IMG/VR virus record: IMGVR_UViG_3300030061_003696
Coordinates: 1 to 34,681 of that record
DNA: 34,681 nucleotides
Origin: a virus
Strand: one strand, 5' to 3'
Part shown: positions 1 through 7,179 of the stretch, piece by piece
Layout of the letters: each line of letters begins with the position of its first letter
How positions within the stretch are numbered: position 1 is the first letter of the stretch
Program-made: the position numbers and the translations under genes
Notes under the pieces: generated by a model
Database searches by the model: none
The model's input: the letters and a program-made list of their open reading frames with translations, nothing else
Told to the model about the DNA's origin: nothing

Positions 1-992
1 GACTTCAAAATGATTTCATCATCGTACTCCTCGCCAGCCTCTTGCGAGTATTGTTGGTACGATTCCCACATCTGATCGCCATTTTTTGGATAAAGCTCAT
101 AGCCGATCTCTTCGACGTTGTCGGGCAATTCGGCTCCTTCTGCGCGTCCCTTGCCTAACCAACCAAGCCTTTTATATAGCTCACGGTCTTTCCAAGAATT
201 GGGCCCAGGGTAGTGGCTATCAGCGGTGGATATCAATTTTATGCCGTATTCTTCGTGCATCTTAATTATACACTTGTTTAGCCTATGTTGTTCTGGCACA
301 TTGTTCCATTGCAGTTCCCCGTACCAGCGGTCACCAAATATAGAGAGCATTTTCTCAGTCGTGGCTCTCATTGCTACTAAGACAGCCTCTTCGCCATCCG
401 CCATATTCTCCCAATAATCACCAGCGTAAACTCCCCCAAGACAGGCCGACGCAGCAATGATGCCCTCTGAGTATTTGTTGAGAAGATCGTAGTCTATCCT
501 TGGGTACCGATAAAAGTTTGTCGGCTTGTAACTTTGAGAAATAATCTTAAATAGGTTGCTCAGCCCCTCCTGGTTCTGGGCCAGCAGGATAAGATGCCGT
601 CTCCTGTTAAGGATATTGTCCATAGCCTTCTTAGAGGCTCCCTCATCTTCAATAGTCGTGCCACTTGTCTTATCTTTCTTTTTGTTCTTAGCCTTCTGGT
701 TTCTAGAGTGCTCGTACTCGGCATGCCATTCTTCTAAAGAGGGTAGGAAATAGGCCTCACAACCAAAAATAGGTTTAAATTCTTTTCCCTGTTCCCTCAT
801 CTTTTTGGTATGCAGAACTTGATGTGCTAGCCCATTCATATTGCCATGGTCCGTTAAAGCTAATGCACTGCTGCCATTATCGTAGGCAAAGTCCATGTGC
901 TCCTGTGGGTATCCGATTGCATCGAAAACTGAGCCTGCTACGCTATGCGCGTGCAGGCCCACAAATGGTATATTTGTTTTTGTTCTATCCAT
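1..992 (-). CDS. dnaE: DNA polymerase III alpha subunit (DnaE-type), N-terminal part, runs off the left edge
   Basis: Replicative family C polymerase catalytic subunit; only the first 330 codons are in the window and they are open to the edge. The N-terminus is a PHP domain: a HAHS motif about ten residues in, then LTDHGN and GCEAYF, which in this family precede the polymerase core and can bind metal. Further on, ILLAQNQEGLSNLFKI, an SEGIIAASACLGG segment and a FGDRWYGELQ segment follow the DnaE order. ATG at 992 is preceded by GAGGGGGTAGTTTT, a G-rich ribosome site. It is the last visible gene of the replication block, 23 bp after a small coiled-coil gene. The catalytic aspartates lie outside the window, so activity cannot be judged. 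PolC is less likely because no exonuclease insertion is seen in the PHP part. Confidence 0.88.
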   Translation of the reverse strand, partial: MDRTKTNIPFVGLHAHSVAGSVFDAIGYPQEHMDFAYDNGSSALALTDHGNMNGLAHQVLHTKKMREQGKEFKPIFGCEAYFLPSLEEWHAEYEHSRNQKAKNKKKDKTSGTTIEDEGASKKAMDNILNRRRHLILLAQNQEGLSNLFKIISQSYKPTNFYRYPRIDYDLLNKYSEGIIAASACLGGVYAGDYWENMADGEEAVLVAMRATTEKMLSIFGDRWYGELQWNNVPEQHRLNKCIIKMHEEYGIKLISTADSHYPGPNSWKDRELYKRLGWLGKGRAEGAELPDNVEEIGYELYPKNGDQMWESYQQYSQEAGEEYDDEIILK

Positions 993-1015
993 AAAACTAC
1001 CCCCTCTTCGTTCTA

Positions 1016-1210
1016 TTAACTAGTGATAGATCGCTCAACTGCTTCAAAAAACTTATTCACCGTCGCTTGATGTTCTCGGGGAAACTCAAGTACCATGAGA
1101 TTGGCTCTCAGTCTACCAAGCTTACTCTCAAGCATCGAGTTCTTCTGGTTTAGTCTAGCAACCTCTTGTTCGAGATTGGCCAATTTAATATCTACTTCTT
1201 TCATTTTCAT
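1016..1210 (-). CDS. small coiled-coil protein, unknown function
   Basis: A 64-aa highly charged protein. Residues 5-40 show heptad-like spacing of I/L/V/M residues (IKLANLEQEVARLNQ and on), so a short parallel or antiparallel coiled coil is likely. No catalytic motif, cysteine or membrane segment is seen. The start at 1210 is set by GGAG followed by TTTAAA and ATG; the GGAG lies in the last codons of the upstream gene, so translation is probably coupled to it. A second ATG two codons on is possible. It sits between a nucleotidyltransferase-like gene and dnaE. It could be an adaptor or a small regulator; I do not recognise a family. Confidence 0.7.
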   Translation of the reverse strand: MKMKEVDIKLANLEQEVARLNQKNSMLESKLGRLRANLMVLEFPREHQATVNKFFEAVERSITS

Positions 1211-1211
1211 T

Positions 1212-2075
1212 TTAAACTCCTATTAGTTTCCATTTTTTATTAGGTAACAAGATACCCTTTGGTTTTTCAAGTTTATGTCCAAGGGACAAGAACTCGCAAT
1301 ATTTGTCCCAACTGTCTATTGAGTTATACCAAGGCAAACTAACGACATTGGACTCTTCTACTTTAGCACGTTTAAAGACTTTGTCAAGGGTAAAGTTTCT
1401 AGCAGTGTATCTTTCGTTTGGTGGTAGTTTTTTATGAGGCATTTTCCCCGGCTGTGGATTTTCATATAGCCCGGACCCCTCTTGCCTTATAACTCTTCTG
1501 TATTCTAGGAAATCATCCTTGTTCATGGTAAAAGATGTGTATAAGCCATCTTTAACAGTTTGGCCCTCAAAGGAGAAGAAAAAGTTTTTATCCCCAAGGA
1601 TCTCCTTCCGGTGTTTTCGAATTAGTTCCGGGTCATATATCCCATACGGAAAGCTTATATAGTATTTTTTGGGGACGACCCACTTGCTTATACTAGAAGA
1701 TATTTTAAAACAAGTTAGTGCTCCATGTAATATGCTCCATGATAAGCAATCACGCCTGTCTCTATCTTTTGGGTGTATGGGCACATAAAAAACGGGTATG
1801 TTCCTTTTATACTGGGAGGCGATCTTGCTCTTCCTGTTTGACCACACTGGATCTTCCACCATTTCGCCTACTCGGTGTCTTACAAGGGGAGTGATATCAT
1901 CATTGCAAACTAGCCATATTGTATCACAGCCCGCGTAAGCACACTCTATTACAGCCCTTTCCAGCGCTAAATAATCCGGTGATAATGGCATAAGCGAGTC
2001 ATGCCAGTCAAAATTAAAACCCAGGTCTTGGCCTGATACGGGTACAATACCGGCTATATGGGTATCTGATGACAA
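1212..2075 (-). CDS. nucleotidyltransferase-like protein (GT-A-like fold suspected)
   Basis: A 287-aa soluble protein. The N-terminus reads AGIVPVSGQDLGF, followed by MPLSPDYLALERAVIE, AYAGCDTIWLVCNDD, a basic stretch and PVFYVPIHPKDRDRRD. This order (glycine-containing first strand, a short loop, an 'A-G-C-D-T-I-W-L' strand ending in DD) resembles sugar-nucleotide pyrophosphorylases, but the signature GxGxRxxP loop is not intact, so activity is unproven. The start is TTG at 2075, preceded by GGGGAG at good spacing; the first in-frame ATG is only at the MPLSP segment, after conserved-looking sequence. It overlaps the upstream Rossmann-type gene by 22 bp, suggesting the two work together, possibly in sugar or surface modification. 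The C-terminal third is Lys-rich and unassigned. Confidence 0.6.
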   Translation of the reverse strand: MSSDTHIAGIVPVSGQDLGFNFDWHDSLMPLSPDYLALERAVIECAYAGCDTIWLVCNDDITPLVRHRVGEMVEDPVWSNRKSKIASQYKRNIPVFYVPIHPKDRDRRDCLSWSILHGALTCFKISSSISKWVVPKKYYISFPYGIYDPELIRKHRKEILGDKNFFFSFEGQTVKDGLYTSFTMNKDDFLEYRRVIRQEGSGLYENPQPGKMPHKKLPPNERYTARNFTLDKVFKRAKVEESNVVSLPWYNSIDSWDKYCEFLSLGHKLEKPKGILLPNKKWKLIGV

Positions 2076-2887
2076 ACCAACTCCCCAAGACTTATTGGAT
2101 GTTTGGTATCCTGCATGCCCAAGATATCTGTCAGATCATCCTCGATAAATAGAAATCTATCGTCGTATTCGTAAGTCCTTTTTGACATGTTGACAACACT
2201 TCTCTTAGCCGGCTCTATTTTTATAGCATAGTATTTGTACTTATTCTTATTTCTTGGGTCTAAACCATTTCTTTTGCCCTTGATGCCTGCTTTCTTCATC
2301 ATCTCTAAAACTTTAAATTTTACCATGGTGCTAGAATAATCAAAATCTAAAACCTCGGCATCAGTTAAGTGAGAGACAGCAACTAAATCCTTATGATTTT
2401 TATTATCGCTTCTATCAGATGGATAAAAAATAACTTCTGACACAAAGTCACCGTCATCATGGATAAAATTAATATCGTGTCTACCACTAGACCTTACATT
2501 TAGCCAATCAATAACACGATTCTTTTCTTTGATCTCTGACATTATTCTTGGCAGCCCGTCTAAAGCAAAATCATCAAAAATAGTAAGTTTTTCAAATTTA
2601 ATTTTTATTGTGCCCCTTGGCGTCCTAGCTAACAAAAAATCATCTTCAACTTTTAATCTATTTAACATATTTGGGAATAGCAGAAGCCCAGATAAGTTTA
2701 ATATAAACATCAAAGCTTCCCAAGCCTGCCTTTTGTTTATTGTTGAAAGTGCGCTGCCGGGTAAATAATCAAACCTGGACGGCGCATCAGATTTTACAAA
2801 GAGGACCGGAAGTCCCATCTTATAGCTATAAACGAGGGCTCTAAGGCTACTGCCTATGACTAAACTTTTAATCGTTAAAGTTTTTAT
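2054..2887 (-). CDS. Rossmann-like protein of unknown function with a probable AUA start codon
   Basis: From the first ATG (2818) the product is 254 aa, but no ribosome site precedes that ATG. The frame stays open for 23 more codons and encodes a beta-alpha-beta start: IKSLVIGSSLRALVYSYK, then MGLPVLFVKSD. That looks like a dinucleotide-binding N-terminus, truncated if ATG 2818 is used. The extension begins at ATA (2887-2885), five bases after a perfect GGAGG that follows directly on the TAA of the CPBP gene. I therefore annotate 277 aa with an AUA start. The rest is mixed alpha/beta with no motif I can name. It overlaps the nucleotidyltransferase-like gene by 22 bp. The function is unknown; an oxidoreductase or flavoprotein relative is only a guess. 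Confidence 0.65.
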   Translation of the reverse strand: MKTLTIKSLVIGSSLRALVYSYKMGLPVLFVKSDAPSRFDYLPGSALSTINKRQAWEALMFILNLSGLLLFPNMLNRLKVEDDFLLARTPRGTIKIKFEKLTIFDDFALDGLPRIMSEIKEKNRVIDWLNVRSSGRHDINFIHDDGDFVSEVIFYPSDRSDNKNHKDLVAVSHLTDAEVLDFDYSSTMVKFKVLEMMKKAGIKGKRNGLDPRNKNKYKYYAIKIEPAKRSVVNMSKRTYEYDDRFLFIEDDLTDILGMQDTKHPISLGELVCHQIPI

Positions 2888-2897
2888 GGAGCCCTCC

Positions 2898-3341
2898 TTA
2901 AAGAATAAAAATCACTGTGGCTAGCGTGTTGTTTCCAATGTGTGCCAAGGTTGGAAGATATATACTTTTACTATTTAATCTAAGCCAACCAAAGTATATA
3001 GATAATGGTAGAATAGAGACAATATGCAAAAGTTCAATATGTGCCAAACAAAATAAAATAGTCGTAAGTAAATAGGCTAGTTTTTTGTTAAACACCCCTT
3101 CAATAAATTCCCAGAACAAACCTCTAAATATATATTCCTCAGTTATGGGCGCAAACAGGCATAAATAAACTATTAAAGAATAGTGTATCACATTATATTC
3201 TTCCATTCCCAGCAATGATCCAAGCGCACTCGCAGTCTCGGGCTTATACAATGGAAACATGTTGATCAGAAAATTAAATATAAATGTGCCCATTAGGCCA
3301 ACAGCGCATCCGCCAGCTATGGCTATCGCTTGGTTTTTCAT
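2898..3341 (-). CDS. CPBP (CAAX/Abi) family intramembrane metalloprotease
   Basis: A 147-aa, strongly hydrophobic protein with four or five predicted membrane segments. The CPBP glutamic protease/metalloprotease motifs are present in order: EExxxR (E68, E69, R73) after APIT, FxxxH (F97, H101), and HxxxN (H134, N138). These residues form the active site in the membrane in this family (CAAX prenyl protease 2 and bacterial Abi proteins). The start is the ATG at 3341, preceded by AGGGGGGGTAGTT; the ORF could begin at 3362, but that start has no ribosome site. The protein is short for the family (usually 200-300 aa) and looks like the minimal core. It lies next to a GroES-like gene in the metabolic block. 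A role in altering host membrane proteins or defence is possible but inferred. Confidence 0.8.
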   Translation of the reverse strand: MKNQAIAIAGGCAVGLMGTFIFNFLINMFPLYKPETASALGSLLGMEEYNVIHYSLIVYLCLFAPITEEYIFRGLFWEFIEGVFNKKLAYLLTTILFCLAHIELLHIVSILPLSIYFGWLRLNSKSIYLPTLAHIGNNTLATVIFIL

Positions 3342-3383
3342 AACTACCCCCCCTGAATACATAAGTAAGTAGTTATGAAATCC

Positions 3384-3647
3384 CTATTTCAACAATGCCA
3401 TTATATGGTTTCTCTCCACGAGGTTAAAAACATTGCCTTCAATTTTAATTTCTCTAATAATGTGTGAAGGCACGACTACAACATCACCATATTTATATTC
3501 CTGCTCTGGATCCTTGATCACGCTAGCTGCTTTATACTCATCCTCGGCGGGCTTAAAGCTCTCGGGCAGCAAAACTAATTCATCTTTTTTTTCATTTTGA
3601 AATGGTAATTCGATGTGAATCCATTTTGATTTCGGCTCTATCTCCAT
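3384..3647 (-). CDS. GroES/gp31-like co-chaperonin (putative)
   Basis: An 87-aa beta-rich protein. The pattern LVLLPESFKPAEDEYKAASV, then YKYGDVVVVPSHIIREIKIEG, then FNLVERNHIMALL matches the GroES barrel: a strand with hydrophobic-Pro loop, the central 'GDxVvv' strand, an 'I-x-G' turn and a C-terminal strand ending in an 'xIxAxL' segment. T4 uses a GroES analogue (gp31) with host GroEL to fold gp23, and this phage has a gp23 capsid, so the role would fit. The mobile loop is short and not obviously like GroES. The start is ATG 3647, not 3659: the SD GGAG and the stop of the upstream gene lie between them (GGAGTTTAAAATG). A different small beta-barrel protein is the alternative. Confidence 0.55.
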   Translation of the reverse strand: MEIEPKSKWIHIELPFQNEKKDELVLLPESFKPAEDEYKAASVIKDPEQEYKYGDVVVVPSHIIREIKIEGNVFNLVERNHIMALLK

Positions 3648-3648
3648 T

Positions 3649-3870
3649 TTAAACTCCATTTGTGTACTTGTTTAAAAGATTCTCATTGAGAAAAAATTCC
3701 TCCTGTGTGAAAAAAGCTGTTGCCAATTCCCCACATTTTTTACATCTAAAGCGAACAGCAACATGTTTTAGGGTAGATTCAACATGTGTAGTGGGTAGGT
3801 AATAATGTTCCCCACCCACGGCGCACGGGCGATGTTGCTCATACTTTGGCAACAGGTAATTAAATTTCAC
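3649..3870 (-). CDS. small protein with zinc-ribbon-like cysteines, unknown function
   Basis: A 73-aa protein containing RPCAVGGEH in the first third and RCKKCGE at residues 42-48. One CxxC knuckle plus an upstream Cys and nearby His residues (H22, H29) would make a plausible single zinc site, but the spacing does not match a family I know. The start is GTG at 3870 with GAGGTG upstream; no ATG is available nearby. It ends in Gly-Val-stop, where the GGA codon supplies the SD for the GroES-like gene, so the two are translationally coupled. It is the first gene after the reductase and may have its own promoter in the 55-bp gap. Confidence 0.6.
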   Translation of the reverse strand: MKFNYLLPKYEQHRPCAVGGEHYYLPTTHVESTLKHVAVRFRCKKCGELATAFFTQEEFFLNENLLNKYTNGV

Positions 3871-3890
3871 GACACACCTCGCTACATGAT

Positions 3891-3919
3891 ATATTAATTG
3901 GTTTAACTTATTAAGTCAA
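3891..3919 (-). promoter_or_regulatory. candidate sigma70-type promoter before the 73-aa gene
   Basis: In the gap after the RNR gene, reading the minus strand, TTGACT (3919-3914) is followed after 17 bases by TAATAT (3896-3891). The -35 box matches 5 of 6 and the -10 box 4 of 6. It sits 20 bp before a GTG start with a good SD. It would let the GroES-like, CPBP and downstream genes be expressed from host polymerase. Chance is possible in such AT-rich sequence. Confidence 0.35.
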
Positions 3920-3925
3920 ATAATT

Positions 3926-5782
3926 TTATCCTATTTCACAAGCGCCGCCGGCGCATGCTAGTTCTCCTTGTAGGTCGGTGTCGTCTTGCATTTCAATTAC
4001 GCCCGTAAGATCAACTTCGAGTAATAGTTTTAACATTTCGTTATATGTTTCCTCGTCGCAATCTTCAAATGGTGCCTGCTTGTAAGTGTGGTCAGAGTGA
4101 GGAAGTACCGAGAGTCCGTTGTAGCTCTCTCTATTTTCCCACATCCATTCACCAACGTCTTTCCATTCATCATCCTTTATGGTAACAGTTGCACTCACAT
4201 TGTGCGTATTTTGCCCTTTGCGGTGGCCCGCCTTAACCCATTCAGTGCTAACCCTCTTCACGCGGTTCAACAGGTCTAGGGCGGTCTCAGAGCGTGTTAT
4301 GGCTGCCCCTGGGGCTTTCTGTGGCGCTGAGATGACTGCGGTGTCATGAGGGCGAAAAAACTCGTCCTCTACCAGTTCAGGATGTAGCTGTTTCAGGTAC
4401 TGATAGATAGCTTCATTTTTACCGACACGGATGCGACGTATATAGTGATCGTTATGCCACGCGTGAATCCCGGATGATGTACCGAGTGTCAAAGATGTGG
4501 TTCCTGCTGGCTTGACACACGTTGTTCGGGCGGCGGGGTTAATGCCGATTAACTCTGCTACCCGCTTGTTCTCTTGTTTCACCATTTTAGCCGCCGCCTT
4601 CATGTCTAATTTTAAAACATTGCCGGACGCAATACCAGTCATAGACACGCCGACAAGGCTATCTTTCTCAGTGTTACGCTGCCATATTGCACGAAGATAA
4701 TGAAAGTCTGTGTAAGATGCTTGGAGCGTACCGATAAAAGCAGCCGCCCTGACTCTCTCCTCGTACTCCTCTTGGGAGGTCACGTTAGAAACATTCACCT
4801 CTGTTAAATTACAGAATTGAAAGGGCCTCAGCGCAATCTCACAACATGGGTTGGTCCCCCAGTCTTTGTCGAACGTAAAATAAAAGCCGGGCTCTCCTGC
4901 GCCACTAGCTTTAACGCGGTCCCACAACTCCATAAAAAATTCCTTAGTTACAATATGCCGCATTAGCACGACAGAGTTGTTTGCCCGGCCACGTTGTGGA
5001 TCCGTCTCCCACCAATTTCCAGACTTAGACGCGATCATTTCTCCATCATCTGCGGAAAAGAGAGAAATTAGGGCTGCACGACGAATGCCACCCGCAAGCA
5101 CAGCATCGGCTATGTGGCACACCATGTCGTGAACTTCAATGGGGCTCAGCTTGTCACCGTTTTCTTTGGCATCAAGAATACCCCTTAGTTTAACAAGGCA
5201 TTCTCGAAGCGGCTGTGGTCCTGGGGCTTTGCCGCCAGAAGTCACTAGACGCGCCCCTTTGGGCCGGATGTCAGAAAAATCAAAGCGCAGTTTAGATGTC
5301 CCCTTAAAATAAGAGTTGATAAGCGCTTTTACAGCGTCTGCCCAGCCCTCAATGGAATCAGATACAAGATAACGATAAGTTCTTTTACCGCTGGGTTTTA
5401 GAATAACCGGCAACTGCTCAACATGGTGTTTTTGTACCGAGTAACCAACACCCGTGCCGCCAAGAAGTAAAAACATAGCCTCACCAAAAGCACGAACATC
5501 ATCTATCGGCATATATGCACAATTAAAAATCCTGTTTGGAGCCACTTCAATCGGCTTACCACCAAACTGCATCGACCTCATCGAGGGGAGAACCTTTTTA
5601 TCATAGACGAATTTATAGGCCGCATTAATCTCCTCCTCTAAGTCAGGAAACTTTTTAATATGCATTGCCTTGTTGCGGTCTGTAAGTTCCTCGAATGTCT
5701 CCCTGCGGTATTTGTCGGCCATATACCTAGCGTACTTCATATACACTGTTATATCCGATAGTATTTTTGATGCCTTGTTCAT
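3926..5782 (-). CDS. nrdJ: adenosylcobalamin-dependent (class II) ribonucleoside-triphosphate reductase
   Basis: Makes deoxynucleotides for phage replication. The 618-aa length and layout fit the monomeric class II enzyme. FNCAY (C88) and FCNLTEV (C324) supply the redox Cys pair; NPCCEI (N311, C313, E315) holds the thiyl-radical Cys, Asn and Glu. LLGGTGVGYSV (residues 107-115) is the usual glycine-rich segment, and SGGKAPGPQPL follows. The C-terminal tail ACAGGACEIG carries C610 and C615, which shuttle electrons from thioredoxin. No small subunit is encoded, as expected for class II. ATG 5782 overlaps the helicase stop (ATGA) and follows AAGGAG, so it is coupled to the helicase. It depends on host-supplied cobalamin, which hints at a B12-using or B12-importing host. 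Confidence 0.93.
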   Translation of the reverse strand: MNKASKILSDITVYMKYARYMADKYRRETFEELTDRNKAMHIKKFPDLEEEINAAYKFVYDKKVLPSMRSMQFGGKPIEVAPNRIFNCAYMPIDDVRAFGEAMFLLLGGTGVGYSVQKHHVEQLPVILKPSGKRTYRYLVSDSIEGWADAVKALINSYFKGTSKLRFDFSDIRPKGARLVTSGGKAPGPQPLRECLVKLRGILDAKENGDKLSPIEVHDMVCHIADAVLAGGIRRAALISLFSADDGEMIASKSGNWWETDPQRGRANNSVVLMRHIVTKEFFMELWDRVKASGAGEPGFYFTFDKDWGTNPCCEIALRPFQFCNLTEVNVSNVTSQEEYEERVRAAAFIGTLQASYTDFHYLRAIWQRNTEKDSLVGVSMTGIASGNVLKLDMKAAAKMVKQENKRVAELIGINPAARTTCVKPAGTTSLTLGTSSGIHAWHNDHYIRRIRVGKNEAIYQYLKQLHPELVEDEFFRPHDTAVISAPQKAPGAAITRSETALDLLNRVKRVSTEWVKAGHRKGQNTHNVSATVTIKDDEWKDVGEWMWENRESYNGLSVLPHSDHTYKQAPFEDCDEETYNEMLKLLLEVDLTGVIEMQDDTDLQGELACAGGACEIG

Positions 5783-7131
5783 GTTTTTCTACTCTCCTTA
5801 AATTTTTTCCATTTTTCTTTTAGTAGCTCAGATTGATTTTTTGTATCCGTCGTCACTTCTGCATTCGTATTTAACGGCAGCACATTAATGCTCACTCTAC
5901 TGGTGTCCATAAATATTGGGAAAATCAAACCGTCCGGGCCATTTCGGTTTTTAGCAACATAAATTCTTCCAGAGTTTGCAGCTTTGTCCTCTACTGTTCT
6001 CGAAACAGAAAATATAAAGTCAGAAACAAAGCATTTAGAAAATGCCTCAGAGATCGACTCCATGGTGATGACTTCTGCGTTAAGTCCAGATCTATTCGTC
6101 TGTGATGCGGTCCACACCGGACAATTAAAATCCTGTGCTATCGCTCGCATCTCTTCGTAAATAGACTCCAACTCATTTCTTTTCTCTCTTTGATTGTTTA
6201 TTGGGCGTAAAAGATCACCGTAATCCACTATGACCATGTCGGGTTCAATATCCTTTACTCGCAACTTCTCAAGATGGTTTCTAATCGTATTTGTGGTAGC
6301 TGACTTAGTTGAATATTCTTTCACGATTAAAGACCCATCGAGGTCCTTGACTGACTCATAAATCATGTCTTTAAAGGAGACAAGACTGTCCAAGGGAACC
6401 TTGGTTAAACAACTATCGTACCTGTTGGCTATAATCGTATCACCCAATTCTAAAGTATAGTGGACAACAGTTTTGCCGTGCTTTAGGGCACTCGCGCCCA
6501 AGTGAACCAATACCATAGACTTACCAGCGCCAGTTGGGGCGATAACAACACCCAATTCGCCCTTGCCAAGACCACCTCTACAGATAGTATTGATCTCGCT
6601 CCAGCCAGTAGTCACAGGGTCTCTGTGTTTAAATTCAAACCTGCGCTCAAAATCCTTTAGATAATCATAGCCGTGGTCCGGGCTCAAGCCCAAGGTGAGT
6701 GCATTGTTAATAATCTTAGAAATCTCGTCAAAAGAAGACGCTTGTAATAAGTCAACAGACTTAAGCATGGCTTCTTTCAACTTTTGTTTTTTGCAAAACT
6801 CCAGAGAGGTTTCCTTAATGAACTCTGGGCCTTCGACCTCTGTAGACTGAACTCTAGCGAAGTAGTCCTTTAGCTGAGTCAGCAGAGCCTCATTTTCGTG
6901 CTCCATTGATCTAATGATCGTGTTCATTGTTTTGTGTGTTGGGTGGACCTTATATTTGGTTTTATAAGTTTCTATTTCCTCAACAAACAAACGCAAATAA
7001 TTATACTCTAGAAAACTTAAATCCAAGACCTCAAACATCTGGTCTGAAAAAGGCCTATCCTGCAATAGTAGCTGGCATAGGCCTTCTTGGAAGCTCCTCC
7101 CGAACTTGCCAAAATTGTCTCTGTTCTTCAT
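5779..7131 (-). CDS. DnaB/gp41-type replicative DNA helicase
   Basis: Hexameric helicase that unwinds the fork. The 450-aa protein has an N-terminal helical region (about 1-170) and a RecA-like core. Walker A is APTGAGKS (198-205), Walker B is MVIVDYGDLL with D303, and TASQTNRSG is the DnaB-type motif that follows. The 'RGGLGKGELGVVIAPTG' lead-in (186-201) is typical of the DnaB/gp41 family. A FEN-type nuclease and UvsX are encoded just upstream and the reductase just downstream. ATG 7131 follows GCGGGGGAAATAACC. No primase domain is fused and none is seen in the window; it may lie to the left or be host-provided. Confidence 0.92.
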   Translation of the reverse strand: MKNRDNFGKFGRSFQEGLCQLLLQDRPFSDQMFEVLDLSFLEYNYLRLFVEEIETYKTKYKVHPTHKTMNTIIRSMEHENEALLTQLKDYFARVQSTEVEGPEFIKETSLEFCKKQKLKEAMLKSVDLLQASSFDEISKIINNALTLGLSPDHGYDYLKDFERRFEFKHRDPVTTGWSEINTICRGGLGKGELGVVIAPTGAGKSMVLVHLGASALKHGKTVVHYTLELGDTIIANRYDSCLTKVPLDSLVSFKDMIYESVKDLDGSLIVKEYSTKSATTNTIRNHLEKLRVKDIEPDMVIVDYGDLLRPINNQREKRNELESIYEEMRAIAQDFNCPVWTASQTNRSGLNAEVITMESISEAFSKCFVSDFIFSVSRTVEDKAANSGRIYVAKNRNGPDGLIFPIFMDTSRVSINVLPLNTNAEVTTDTKNQSELLKEKWKKFKESRKT

Positions 7132-7150
7132 GGTTATTTCCCCCGCATTC

Positions 7151-7179
7151 TAAATACTCTGTGTGTTTCTATTTGTCAA
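7151..7179 (-). promoter_or_regulatory. candidate promoter before the helicase gene
   Basis: On the minus strand a perfect TTGACA (7179-7174), overlapping the stop codon of the FEN gene, is followed after 17 bases by TATTTA (7156-7151). The -35 is consensus; the -10 matches only 3 of 6. It lies in a 44-bp gap, one of the longer ones in the replication block. It is weak evidence by itself. Confidence 0.25.

Noticed and set aside
2834-2896. A three-way-junction-like RNA fold (8-bp outer stem GAGGGCTC/GAGCCCTC with two inner hairpins) in an apparent gap
   Set aside because: The same bases are better explained as the coding N-terminus of the gene starting at AUA 2887; the amino acid pattern is convincing and the SD is in place.
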